36,089 nucleotides of DNA from Verrucomicrobiota bacterium (GCA_016713365.1 JADJPG010000088.1:1-36089); one strand, 5' to 3'; shown: positions 1 to 9,703, numbered from the stretch's first letter. The notes: generated by a model not told the origin, from the letters alone. A program made the numbers and translations.

Positions 1-563
1 GTCAGAGTGTCGTGGATGATTCTGAAAGTGCGGCCCTGGTCGTGCCGGACGAGGTGCTTCACGTTCTCCAGCACGAAGGCGGGCGGCTGGTGGTGGTCGA
101 GGATGTCGGCGATGGAGAAGAAGAGGTTGCCCTGTTTCTAGTCCGCGAAGCCGTGCTTGCGGCCGAGGCTGTTCTTCTTGGAGACGCCCGCGAGGCTGAA
201 GGGCTGGCAGGGAAAGCCGCCGCAGAGAATGTCGAACTTCGGGATGTCGGCCACGGCCACTGAATGGATGTCCCCATGCGGCGTCTCGCCGAAGTTGGCG
301 GCGTAGGTCTGGCGGCTGAACTTGTCCCAGTCGCTGGAGAAGACGCATTGCGCGCCCGCGCGCTCGAAGGCAATCCGGAACTCGCCGATGCCGCAGAAGA
401 GATCGATGAAGCGGAGCGGAGAGGGAAAAGAACCGGCGTTGGGCGGCCGGGCGTCTTCCCTGTTGGAGCCGACGTGAGCCGGCGCCGACCTTGCCCGGCG
501 CTTTCCGCGGGATGTTTGAGCGGACTCACGTCCGCTGCTACGAGATTTGGATTTCCCGCTCAC
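1..563 (-). pseudogene. DNA (cytosine-5) methyltransferase, 5' part, interrupted by in-frame TAG; runs off window edge
   Basis: The minus-strand frame encodes a C5-cytosine DNA methyltransferase. Motif I is visible as FIDLFCGIGEFRIAF, the catalytic motif IV as GGFPCQPFSLAG, and motif VI as AFVLENVKHLV. An amber codon (TAG on the minus strand, 138-140) follows GRKHGFAD, yet the same frame continues with KQGNLFFSIADILDHHQPP to the window edge, so the break is one nonsense codon and not a frameshift. In this family the position usually holds an acidic or other polar residue, so a GAG to TAG change is a simple explanation (inference). The GTG start at 563 overlaps the regulator's TGA stop by 4 bases. 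The first ~45 residues are basic, low-complexity and encoded by hairpin repeats; the conserved domain begins only at FPSPLRFIDLF. The C-terminal target-recognition region lies outside the window. Together with the regulator it suggests a remnant of a restriction-modification system; no endonuclease is visible. Confidence 0.85.
468..536. repeat. Two REP-like hairpins inside the methyltransferase N-terminal coding region
   Basis: Hairpin 1 (468-483) pairs GCCGAC with GCCGGC around a GTGA loop, with one mismatch. Hairpin 2 (519-536) pairs AGCGGAC with GTCCGCT perfectly around a TCAC loop. Four-base loops of this kind resemble the TGAC loops of the repeats at 1.0-1.8 kb. They lie within the non-conserved N-terminal extension of the methyltransferase reading frame, which suggests that a repeat inserted between the original start region and motif I (inference). 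Confidence 0.6.
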
Positions 564-787
564 GCGTCCACCCCTTTGCAGAGTTCCGCGGTGCTGAAGC
601 CGAGGGCCTTGGCGAGTTTCGCAACGTTCTTGATGCCGGGATTCCGCAACCCGCGTTCGATGCCGGAGATGTAGGTGGGATCAAGCCCGGCTTTCTCAGC
701 CAGCTTCTCCTGCGTCAGCTCGCGCGCCTCACGGCGGCGGCGGACGTTTTGCCCGAGGGCGGCAAGGACGGTGTCACGTTTCGGCAT
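560..787 (-). CDS. XRE-family helix-turn-helix regulator, candidate controller of the methyltransferase
   Basis: A 75-residue protein consisting of one Cro/C1-type HTH domain (residues ~8-65). The signature is RRRREARELTQEKLAEKAG, then DPTYISGIERGLRNPG, and NVAKLAKALG. The size and single-domain build match C (controller) proteins and small XRE regulators that sit upstream of restriction-modification methyltransferases. Its stop codon overlaps the methyltransferase GTG start (GTGA, 560-563), so the two are very probably translated together. Whether it controls the methyltransferase is inferred from position only. Upstream (788-860) the sequence goes straight into the repeat island, and I could not identify a C-box. 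Confidence 0.88.
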   Translation of the reverse strand: MPKRDTVLAALGQNVRRRREARELTQEKLAEKAGLDPTYISGIERGLRNPGIKNVAKLAKALGFSTAELCKGVDA

Positions 788-860
788 GACTGATAGTCCA
801 TACGCCGGGCGGGAAAGGTCTATGGACGATCAGCCAGGTTGAGGGTAGGGCCGCCCTTCC

Positions 861-948
861 GGAGCTTGAAAATCTATATCCTGTTGGTTCTACAAAGATG
901 GCGCACCTACGGCGCCACAAGGGCGGGATTCATCGAGAGCGCCGTAGG
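861..948 (+). repeat. REP-island repeat, copy A (88 bp)
   Basis: This 88-bp unit is nearly identical to 1041-1128 (about 4 differences). It holds a perfect 10-bp inverted repeat, CCTACGGCGC at 906-915 and GCGCCGTAGG at 939-948, preceded by GTTGGTTCTACAAAGATG. The GC hairpin that should precede it is degenerate here (CCGCCCTTCCGGAGC). It is followed by a further small hairpin (GCCCC-GTA-GGGGC type) near 991-1005. I see no coding signal from 788 to 1276; the stretch is made of these repeats. Confidence 0.8.
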
Positions 949-1040
949 CGCGGCATCGTTGTAGAAGAACCCTCCCAAATAAATCCCCAGCCCCGTAGGG
1001 GGCGGCACCTTCCGCATCACCGTACGATGTCGCTCCTGAC

Positions 1041-1128
1041 GGAGCTTGAGAATTTATATCCCGTTGGTTCTACAAAGATGGCGCACCTACGGCGCTACAA
1101 GGGCGGGATTCATCGAGAGCGCCGTAGG
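1041..1128 (+). repeat. REP-island repeat, copy B (88 bp)
   Basis: Direct copy of 861-948, offset by exactly 180 bases. The preceding hairpin is intact here: GCTCC-TGAC-GGAGC at 1032-1045, with GATG just upstream. The internal 10-bp inverted repeat is at 1086-1095 and 1119-1128. With copy A it makes a two-unit tandem array whose spacers differ. Confidence 0.8.
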
Positions 1129-1247
1129 CTGGCATCTTTGCAGAAAACCGTCCCAATGAAGCCCCAAGCCCCGGCGCAAGGTGGCTGCCTCACGCGCCGC
1201 CCGATGATGCCGCTCCTTGAGCAATATCTGCGTCGATTACTACATAG

Positions 1248-1771
1248 ATGTCGCCCCTGACGGGGCTGTCGCGCCTTCACCCTTCAATCGGTTTGAAGAT
1301 GTAGCGCTGGTCGTATTCCACCTCGAACTTCTCGAGCAGCGCGGTGTATTCTTCGAGAAACGATTTCCTGGCATGATGCTTCTGCTGGTTCTCGATGTAG
1401 CGAATCACCGTGCTGAGTTGCGAACGCGAATAGGAGAACGCACCGAAACCTTCCTGCCACGAAAACCGGCCCGGCACCCAGCACTTTTCGCTGATGAAAC
1501 GGGACGAGTTCGCCTTGATGTCTCGCACAAGTTCGGAGAGCGCCGCATCGGGTCGCAGGCCAACAAGCAAGTGCAGATGATCCGGCATGTTGTTTACGGC
1601 GATCAGTTTGTGCCTCTGAGCGGATACAATGCCGGTGATGTATTTCTGCAACTCGTCGTTGTATTCCGGTTTGATGAGATTCTGCCTGCCTTCGACGGCA
1701 AACACGACCTGGATGTAGATTTGGGAGTAGGTGTTGGCCATGCGCAGAGGATGCCGCTCCTGACGGAGCTT
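1248..1771 (-). mobile_element. Minimal IS200/RAYT-like unit: Y1 transposase bounded by matching hairpins
   Basis: The transposase gene is bracketed by two similar hairpins in the same orientation. One is GATG then TCGCCCCTGACGGGGC, with its stem at 1253-1266, eleven bases beyond the stop codon. The other is GATG then CCGCTCCTGACGGAGC, with its stem at 1756-1769, about fifteen bases upstream of the start. IS200/IS605 elements and RAYT genes both recognise short subterminal palindromes with a nearby guide tetranucleotide, so the arrangement fits either. The element ends given here are the outermost shared bases; true cleavage sites cannot be fixed from one copy. Confidence 0.55.
1277..1741 (-). 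CDS. Y1 (HUH) transposase of IS200/REP-associated (RAYT) type
   Basis: A 154-residue single-domain protein beginning MANTYSQIYIQVVFAVEGR, typical of the Y1_Tnp family. The HUH metal-binding motif is HLHLL in NNMPDHLHLLVG (residues ~70-80). The probable catalytic tyrosine is in VIRYIENQQKHH (residues ~120-130). Such enzymes nick single-stranded DNA at hairpins through a 5'-phosphotyrosine. The start was set at 1741 because the 23 codons upstream in frame are read-through of repeat copy C. The frame is intact, so the gene may be active. The repeats on both sides make it the likely mobiliser of the island (inference); RAYTs and IS200 TnpA are hard to separate by eye. Confidence 0.9.
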   Translation of the reverse strand: MANTYSQIYIQVVFAVEGRQNLIKPEYNDELQKYITGIVSAQRHKLIAVNNMPDHLHLLVGLRPDAALSELVRDIKANSSRFISEKCWVPGRFSWQEGFGAFSYSRSQLSTVIRYIENQQKHHARKSFLEEYTALLEKFEVEYDQRYIFKPIEG

Positions 1772-1820
1772 GAAAATATTTATCCCGTTGGTTCTACAAA
1801 GATGGCGCACCTCCGGTGCT
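1765..1820 (+). repeat. REP-island repeat, copy C (truncated, 56 bp)
   Basis: Starts like copies A and B (GGAGCTTGAAAAT, then CCCGTTGGTTCTACAAAGATG) with the intact GCTCC-TGAC-GGAGC hairpin at 1756-1769, but it breaks off at GCGCACCTCCGGTGCT. Four bases later the displaced methyltransferase fragment begins. It lies directly upstream of the transposase start codon, so it also forms that gene's leader region. Confidence 0.75.
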
Positions 1821-1824
1821 CCAC

Positions 1825-1895
1825 GCGGCCTTGGTCGTGGCGGACGAGGTGTTTCACGTTTTCCAGCACGAAGGCGGGCGGCTGGTGGTGATCGA
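1825..1895 (-). pseudogene. Displaced 71-bp fragment of the methyltransferase gene
   Basis: The minus strand encodes DHHQPPAFVLENVKHLVRHD followed by QGR, i.e. motif VI of the C5-methyltransferase. It is the same segment as positions 30-100 and differs from it at five bases over 71 (about 93% identity by my count). Both ends stop abruptly: one at truncated repeat copy C, the other at unrelated sequence leading into hairpins. It is in the same orientation as the main copy, so the repeat island is flanked by direct copies of this segment. Confidence 0.85.
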
Positions 1896-1920
1896 TGGAA
1901 CAGTGTGGCGGGAGCGTAGC

Positions 1921-2053
1921 GCGGCCGTCCCGGCTGCGGGTCCGCGGGGCGTCCCGCCCCGTTGGCCTCGCGACGAGACGTCGCCGGAACTCGCAGGCGG
2001 GGACGCCTGCGCTACCTCGCGAAGAGCCCCATCTGCGAAACACCCCGTCGGGG
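1921..2053. repeat. Run of five short GC-rich hairpins
   Basis: Consecutive stems: 1921-1937 (GCGGCCG/CGGCTGC, loop TCC, one G-T pair); 1945-1961 (CGGGGCG/CGCCCCG, loop TCC); 1970-1984 (GCGAC/GTCGC, 5-base loop); 1992-2011 (CGCAGGCG/CGCCTGCG, loop GGGA); 2043-2053 (CCCC/GGGG, loop GTC). They have no coding support. They are of the REP type but of a different sequence class from the repeats around the transposase. Confidence 0.65.
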
Positions 2054-2431
2054 CGGAGGGCGTTCGCCATTCGGTGGCCGGTTTCCAAATTCGTGTCGAT
2101 TGGTCGTTTGAACCGCTGCCGATGGCTTACGGAACGCGCGGAAACGGAGTTCGGCGTTCCGGGTTGATCAGGGCTCAACGGAGTTTCGCCCCATCGATGG
2201 TTGGGCTTCGGGCGCAGGGAAGTTGTCACAGTTCGAGACAGGCGGGAACGAGATGGGACGGGATCTGCCCATTCCCGCGACGCTGCGGCTCACGAAGGTT
2301 CGCGAAATCAACAATGCAGGCGCTGGCATGGTGGTTGCATCACCGCCAGCAGCCAAGGTTGGCGCAAATGTCCCCAGGAGGTGGGTTCACACGAACGACA
2401 GATCAATCATCAAGAACAGCACAGGATCATT
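2054..2431. other. Non-coding stretch between the hairpin run and the 2432 gene
   Basis: Open frames cross this stretch, but none shows recognisable sequence or sensible starts, and those on the plus strand only read into the next gene out of its natural start. I see no convincing promoter. An AGGA (2423-2426) lies a few bases before the ATG at 2432 and may act as a weak ribosome binding site. Confidence 0.4.
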
Positions 2432-3127
2432 ATGAACAAACAGCAGTCAGCGAAGTTGAATGCGTATCTGGCGGTGCAGACGTTGCTCACAGCGAACGAG
2501 GAGAAAGTTGGCACCTTGCCCGCGCTCGATGAGGCGGCGGATGCGCTCACGGAATTCATCACCGACATCAACGCACTCGCGCAGGTGCAATCTTCCGCCA
2601 ACGGCGCGGCGGAGGCGAAGGCCAGCGCGCTCACGGACCTCGGCGACGCGGTGTATGAACTCGCCGGCGCGGTGGTGTCCTTCGCCGAGGCCGGAGCGGA
2701 TTTCACGCTGGCCGGGCGCGTGCGGTTCTCGCGTAGCGGCGTGGTCGCCGGGAGCAGCAATGCGATCGTGGCGCGGTGTCAGGACGTCATCGACACGGCA
2801 ACGGAGAATCTCGCCTCGCTCGCGGAGCATGGCGTGACCCAGGCGAAGCTGACGGCAGCGAAACAAAAGTTGAAGGCGTATGACACGGTGCGTGGGCTGC
2901 CGCGCCAGACGCGAGCGGCCTCGGCCGCGGCGACGCGTCAGCTGGAGGAAACGTTCCCGAAGGTGGAACGGCTGCTGAGCCAGCGTGTGGACAAATTGAT
3001 CTGGCAGTTCCGCGCGTCGGATGCGGATTTCTACCAGCGTTACCAGGTGGCGCGCTCAGTCGTCAGCGGAGCGACCGCGACCAGTTCCACGGCAGAGCCG
3101 GTGATCGCAGTGCCGAAGGCGGCGTAG
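2432..3127 (+). CDS. Unrecognised helical protein, 231 aa
   Basis: I do not recognise this protein. It starts MNKQQSAKLNAYLAVQTLL, has no signal peptide or membrane segment, and is rich in Ala, Leu, Glu, Lys and Gln with heptad-like spacing throughout, so it is probably an all-alpha bundle. A conserved-looking centre (FTLAGRVRFSRSGVVAGSS, residues ~98-116) and a segment LKAYDTVRGLPRQTRAASAA are its most distinctive parts. The last ~20 residues are low-complexity Ala/Val/Ser/Thr. The ATG at 2432 was chosen over longer frames because upstream codons are untypical and an AGGA precedes it. It is a single-gene unit ended by a strong terminator and lies between the repeat island and the DUF1501 locus. 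Function unknown. Confidence 0.75.
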   Translation: MNKQQSAKLNAYLAVQTLLTANEEKVGTLPALDEAADALTEFITDINALAQVQSSANGAAEAKASALTDLGDAVYELAGAVVSFAEAGADFTLAGRVRFSRSGVVAGSSNAIVARCQDVIDTATENLASLAEHGVTQAKLTAAKQKLKAYDTVRGLPRQTRAASAAATRQLEETFPKVERLLSQRVDKLIWQFRASDADFYQRYQVARSVVSGATATSSTAEPVIAVPKAA

Positions 3128-3144
3128 CCGATCGAGTTCTTACG

Positions 3145-3178
3145 AAAAAGCGGCAGGCAACGGTGCCTGCCGCTTTTT
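3145..3178. terminator. Strong bidirectional intrinsic terminator
   Basis: A perfect 15-bp inverted repeat (AAAAAGCGGCAGGCA pairing with TGCCTGCCGCTTTTT) around an ACGG loop. The A-run on one side and T-run on the other let it stop transcription from both the plus-strand gene ending at 3127 and the convergent DUF1501 gene ending at 3235. Confidence 0.93.
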
Positions 3179-3234
3179 ATTTCCGCTGCAGGGAGGGAAC
3201 AAAGCCTTCGCGCGTCGGCGGTGACGCGGTGAAA

Positions 3235-4684
3235 CTACGCCAACAGCTTGTGGATGATGTCGCCGTGGACATCGGTGAGGCGGAAGTCGCGGCCTTGGAA
3301 CTTGAAGGTGAGCTTCTCGTGGTGGATGCCCAGCAGGTGAAGAATCGTCGCGTGGATGTCGTGAACGTGACAGCGATCCTCAACGGGATTGAAGCCCAGT
3401 TCATCCGTCTGCCCAATGATGCCGCCGCGTTTCACGCCGCCGCCGGCGAACCACATGGTGAAGGCGTCGATGTGATGGTTGCGACCGGTGGTGTCGCGGT
3501 TCTCACCCATCGGCGTGCGGCCGAATTCACCGCCCCAGATGACCAGCGTGTCGTCGAGCAGTCCGCGCGCTTTGAGATCGTGAACGAGGGCGGCCTGGCC
3601 TTGATCGACATCGCGACAGACCTTCTCGAAATCGTTCTCCAGATTCTCGCCGGGACCACCGTGGCTGTCCCAGTTCGTGTGATAGAGCTGGACGAAACGC
3701 GTGCCGCGCTCGATCAGGCGCCGCGCGAGCAGGCAGTTGCGGGCGAAGGACGGTTTATCCTTGTCCACGCCGTAGAGCTTCAGCGTCGCCTCGGATTCGC
3801 CGGATAAATCGATGAGTTCCGGCGCGCTCGATTGCATGCGGTACGCCATTTCGTAGGCGGCGATGCGCGTGGAGATTTCCTGGTCGCCGGTTTCGACGAG
3901 ACGTTTGAGATTCAGTTCACGCACGGTGTCGATGCACTGGCGCTGGCGTGCGGCGGAGATTCCTTTCGGACTCGAAATGTTCAGGATTGGATCCCCGGTG
4001 CTGCGAAGAGGCACGCCTTGAAACGACGTGGGCAGAAAGCCGCTGGCCCAATTCACGGCGCCGCCGCGTGGACCGCGCGGACCGCTCTGGAGGACGACGA
4101 AGCCGGGAAGATCCGACGATTCACTGCCCAGACCGTAGGTCACCCATGAGCCCATGCTCGGACGTCCGAACTGGCCGGAGCCAGTGTTCATGAACAGTTT
4201 CGCGGGAGCGTGGTTGAACAAACTGGCAGCGCAGGTGGTGACGAACGTGGCGTCATCGACGATGCCTGCCGTGTGCGGGAAGAGATTCGAAACCCACCGG
4301 CCGGACTGGCCGTGTTGCTTGAACTGACGTCGCGTGCCGAGCAGCTTGGTGCCGTGGCTGCTGTCCATGAACGCAAAACGTTTTCCCTCGATGTACGACT
4401 GCGGAATGGGCTGGCCGTTGAGTTCGACGAGCCGCGGTTTGTAGTCGAACAACTCCAGTTGCGAGGGGCCGCCGGCCATGAAAAGGTAGATGATGTTCTT
4501 CGCCCGCGGCGTGAACATGGGCTGGCGGGGCGCCATCGGATTGTCGAGTGCAACGTGGGCGCGGCCATGTTGCGGGAAGGATTCAGGAGCGAGCCCAGCG
4601 CGACGGACCCAAGGCCGAGCGCGCAGCGGCTGAAGAAGTGTCTTCGCGTCAGGTGCTGAAGAATGGGCGCCTCGTCGTGGGGAT

Positions 4685-4688
<4 letters not shown>
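3235..4688 (-). CDS. DUF1501 family exported protein (one apparent frameshift near 4544)
   Basis: DUF1501 proteins belong to the alkaline-phosphatase/sulfatase-like fold and are usually encoded next to DUF1549/DUF1553 cytochromes in Verrucomicrobia and Planctomycetes; their substrate is unknown. The N-terminus (MNPHDEAPILQHLTRRHFFS) carries a twin-arginine signal with a hydrophobic stretch ALGLGSVALGSLL. Then the frame must shift by one base near 4544 to reach MFTPRAKNIIYLFMAGGPSQ, the start of the domain. Family motifs follow: YHTNWDSHGG, VIWGGEFGRTP, GRNHHIDAFTMWFAGGG and HDIHATILHLLGI. Total ~484 residues, normal length. Its ATG overlaps the upstream gene's TGA (ATGA, 4685-4688), so the pair is translationally coupled. 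A missing G near 4544 would restore the frame. Confidence 0.88.
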
Positions 4689-6949
<2,261 letters not shown>

Positions 6950-7002
6950 CGTCTTTCACCGCTGGACGTGCGCACGGTGACTGAATGGAGAAACGTAACT
7001 TG

Positions 7003-8086
7003 TTAACGGGCGATCCACCCGCCGCCGAGGACGAGTCGTCCTGGTAGAAGACGCAGGCTTGTCCCGGAGTGATGGCGCGTTGTGGTGTGTGCAACTTCAC
7101 TGTTGCCTCGCCGTTGGGCAATGGAGTGATTGTCGCGGGTGTGCCGGGATGGTTGTAGCGGATCTTCGCCGTAGCCTCGATGCTCGATGGCGGTGTTTCC
7201 CACGGAATCCAGTTGCAGCGCTGCACGGTGAAGGTGTCGCGATCGAGCGCGGAATCATCGCCTACCACGACGCGGTTGTTCTTCGCATCGAGTTCGATGA
7301 CGTAGATGGGCTTGGGCGAGGAGATGCCGAGGCCCTTGCGCTGGCCGATGGTGTAGAACTCAATGCCGTCGTGCTTGCCGAGGACACGTCCGTGAACGTC
7401 CACCACGTCGCCCTGGTGTTTGTGAACGAGATTCGATTGCTGGAGAAACTTCCCGTAGTCCTTGTCCGGCACGAAACAGATTTCCATGCTCTCCTCCTTG
7501 TCCGCGGTCTTGAGCTCGCACTCGCGCGCGATCTCGCGGGTGTCGCTTTTGGTCAGTTCGCCGAGCGGGAAGATCGTGCGCGCGAGCTGGTCCTGTTTCA
7601 GCGTGAAGAGAAAGTAGCTTTGGTCCTTGCGCGGATCGCGTCCGCGCTTAAGCAGGTAACGGGTTCCGTCCGCGCTCGGTTCCACGCGGGCGAAATGGCC
7701 GGTGGCGATCTTTTCTGCGCCGAGTTTGTGCGCGGCTGATGAGCGTGCCGAACTTGGAAGCGGTCGTTGCACATCACGCACGGGTTCGGCGTGCGGCCGG
7801 CGCGATATTCTTCAGCGAAGTAGTTGATTACATGTTTCTGAAACTCCTCGGCCTCGTCCACGAGGTAGTAGGGGATGTTCAGCTTGTGGGAAACAGAACG
7901 CGCATCTGTGACGGCCTGCGGGCCGCAGCATTTGTCCTCGGCGCGGTTGACACAGTCCTGCGGCCACAGCTTCAGGGTGATGCCGATGACCTCGTAGCCC
8001 TGTTCCAACAGCAAGACTGCCGCCGCGGAGGAATCGACTCCTCCGCTCATTCCCACGACCACGCGCGTCTTTCGTGTTTCCGACAT
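7003..8086 (-). CDS. mnmA: tRNA 2-thiouridine(34) synthase MnmA (three apparent frameshifts)
   Basis: MnmA thiolates U34 of Lys, Glu and Gln tRNAs. The N-terminus has the PP-loop VVVGMSGGVDSSAAAVLLLE. The first catalytic cysteine is in TPNPCVMCNDR and the second in ESMEICFVPDKDYGKF; HKLGAEKIATGHFARVEP and FYTIGQRKGLGI are also family-typical. The reading frame changes near 7755 and 7738 (between CNDR and AHKLGAEK, where KFGTLISRA is in a third frame), and near 7035, where the C-terminal LVLGGGWIAR and stop at 7003 are in a different frame from FYQDD. The joined protein is ~360 residues, the normal length. Such a conserved gene with three breaks is more likely a sequence-quality problem than a pseudogene (inference). 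It is the first gene of the minus-strand block ending at 3235. Confidence 0.9.
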
Positions 8087-8094
8087 TGTGCCAG

Positions 8095-8123
8095 AGATTA
8101 GGTGGGCATTCTCAGAGTGTAAA
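8095..8123 (-). promoter_or_regulatory. Possible sigma-70-type promoter for mnmA
   Basis: On the minus strand TTTACA (8118-8123) and TAATCT (8095-8100) are 17 bases apart. The -10 box lies only 8 bases from the ATG at 8086, so any transcript would have almost no leader. The -10 match is weak; it is a pattern match only. Confidence 0.25.
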
Positions 8124-8532
8124 GGCGGCGGCGATGGCGATTTTGCGGAGCCGTATAAACCTGCCGTGGAATTGTAGATGATCGATATGAACGTGGATGG
8201 TTGAGTGCAGCCCGTTGATTCGGTTGCGTGGGTGGCGGTGAAGATGGCGGATGCCCGGTGGTCGCGCCGGGCACCAAATGGGGTGGGGTAACTGGCGGAA
8301 ACGCCCGCAGGGCATTCGTCCGAACGCGCGTGCTCCTGCTTTCGTTATGAGCGACGATTCAAATGATCGAGGGATCGGTGGGTGGATTGGATTCGCGTTG
8401 AGGTGGCGGGTCACGCGGGTTCCTGCTCGAACGATGCGGGTGATTTCTGGGAGGCTACATCGACGCTGGCCGCGTAAAATGTGTTTCTCCAACACTTCGG
8501 CAGAGTCGAGAGGCAACCAATCGGTGGCCGGC
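8124..8532. other. Gene-free spacer between mnmA and the M24 peptidase
   Basis: No frame here looks like a real protein. The only structure I see is a perfect 7-bp hairpin, TGCCCGG (8252-8258) pairing with CCGGGCA (8267-8273) with an 8-base loop. It lacks a T-run on either strand, so it is a REP-like hairpin or a weak terminator for the minus-strand peptidase gene ending at 8533. Confidence 0.4.
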
Positions 8533-9666
8533 CTAGACTTCCAGCACCTTCTCGAACTTCGTGATGTTCCGGATGCCGTTCCGGTTGATCTGCGCCATGT
8601 CTTCGAGTCGCACCCCGCCGCCGAGATCCCAGTAATACAATCCGGGTTCCATGGTGACGACCTGATTGGTTTTCAGGGTGTCGGTGGAGTTTGGTCCCAT
8701 GCCCGGAGATTCGTGGATTTCCAACCCCACGCCGTGACCCGTGCCGTGGAAGAAGCCCTGCATGCGACCGTTGATCTTTCCGGTCTTGTAACCTTCGCGG
8801 TCGAAGAACTCGCGGATCTTCACATGCACATCGCGTCCCGAGGCGCCGTGACGGATGTTCTCGAATCCAATCTCCTGCGCGCGCTCAATCGTGTGGTACA
8901 GCTTGCGGATGGCCTCGGTGGCGCGACCGCGGACCACGGTGCGGGTAATGTCTCCGAAGTAACCGGTCTTTTGCGAGCGCGGGAAGACGTCGAGAATGAT
9001 CGGCTCGTTCGCGCGCAGCGGACCGAATCCGCGCTCGTGTGGATCACAACCCTGGCGACCGCCGGCCACGATGGTGTTGGCCGGCAATCCTCCGGACTGC
9101 ACGATCGCCGTATCGATGATGGCCCGAAGCTTTTCAGCGGTGAGAGGATTGTTCCGGTAGATGAGGCGTCGCTTGCGATCGATCTTCGATGACTTCAACG
9201 CCTGAATGCCTTCGGCCAGGCCGACCTCAGCCATCATCAAGGCCGCGCTGATCTTCTTCACTTCGGCGGCGGATTTGATTGCGCGCTCCGGGAAGCAGCG
9301 TTCCTCGACGGGCTTTACTTTGACTCCGAGATCTTTCAGCGCACAGGCCAGTCCAAAGGGAAACGAAGGTGGAACCAGAGCCTTGGTAATGCCTTTGGTT
9401 CGGAACAGAAGCTTGATGACTTGCGCCAGATTGACTTTCTTCGTGCCGGTTTCCCGAAGCTTGCGCTGCAACTGGCTCAGGGAAACGACCCGGCAATGCG
9501 GGGCTTCCCGGCGGGCTCGGTCGATCTCCAGATCGCTGACCACAATGTGCGGCTGTCCCTTGATGCGAAGGTAGATGAACGGATCCGGCACGAACATGCC
9601 CACGGCGTAGAGCATGTCGGCACAGTGTTCACTGTCCGCCACCATCAATAGATTCTCGCGCTTCAT
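8533..9666 (-). CDS. M24 family metallopeptidase (Xaa-Pro aminopeptidase type)
   Basis: A 377-residue pita-bread-fold peptidase that removes N-terminal residues before proline, or is related to such enzymes. The dinuclear metal ligands are all visible: Asp in IILDVFPRS, Asp in GYFGDITRTVV, His in GTGHGVGLEIHESPG, Glu in VTMEPGLYY and Glu in GVRLEDMAQ. The N-terminal half (residues 1-150) is the less conserved creatinase-like domain. The ATG at 9666 (MKRENLLMVADSEHC) was chosen because the 74 codons upstream overlap the end of upp in another frame and look non-coding. It lies 37 bases after upp and probably belongs to the same transcript. No signal peptide, so cytoplasmic. Confidence 0.9.
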   Translation of the reverse strand: MKRENLLMVADSEHCADMLYAVGMFVPDPFIYLRIKGQPHIVVSDLEIDRARREAPHCRVVSLSQLQRKLRETGTKKVNLAQVIKLLFRTKGITKALVPPSFPFGLACALKDLGVKVKPVEERCFPERAIKSAAEVKKISAALMMAEVGLAEGIQALKSSKIDRKRRLIYRNNPLTAEKLRAIIDTAIVQSGGLPANTIVAGGRQGCDPHERGFGPLRANEPIILDVFPRSQKTGYFGDITRTVVRGRATEAIRKLYHTIERAQEIGFENIRHGASGRDVHVKIREFFDREGYKTGKINGRMQGFFHGTGHGVGLEIHESPGMGPNSTDTLKTNQVVTMEPGLYYWDLGGGVRLEDMAQINRNGIRNITKFEKVLEV

Positions 9667-9703
9667 CAGAGGAAGAGTTGTCTGGAACCACTGCAAAACA
9701 TCC

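Noticed and set aside
138..140. TAG as pyrrolysine or a reassigned codon
   Set aside because: TAG is used as a normal stop elsewhere in the window (for example the S4-domain gene and the DUF1501 gene), and no pyl gene is present.
861..1820. CRISPR-like array
   Set aside because: Only three copies, of 56-88 bp, irregular spacing, a transposase between them and no cas genes.
1816..2532. Plus-strand 238-codon frame
   Set aside because: It is the antisense of the methyltransferase fragment followed by hairpins, and then runs out of frame into the 2432 gene.
8252..8273. Terminator of the M24 peptidase gene
   Set aside because: A clean stem but no T-run on the relevant strand, and it lies about 260 bases beyond the stop codon.
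8112..8516. 134-codon minus-strand frame in the mnmA/M24 gap
   Set aside because: No recognisable sequence, His/Arg/Ile-rich composition typical of chance frames, contains a hairpin.
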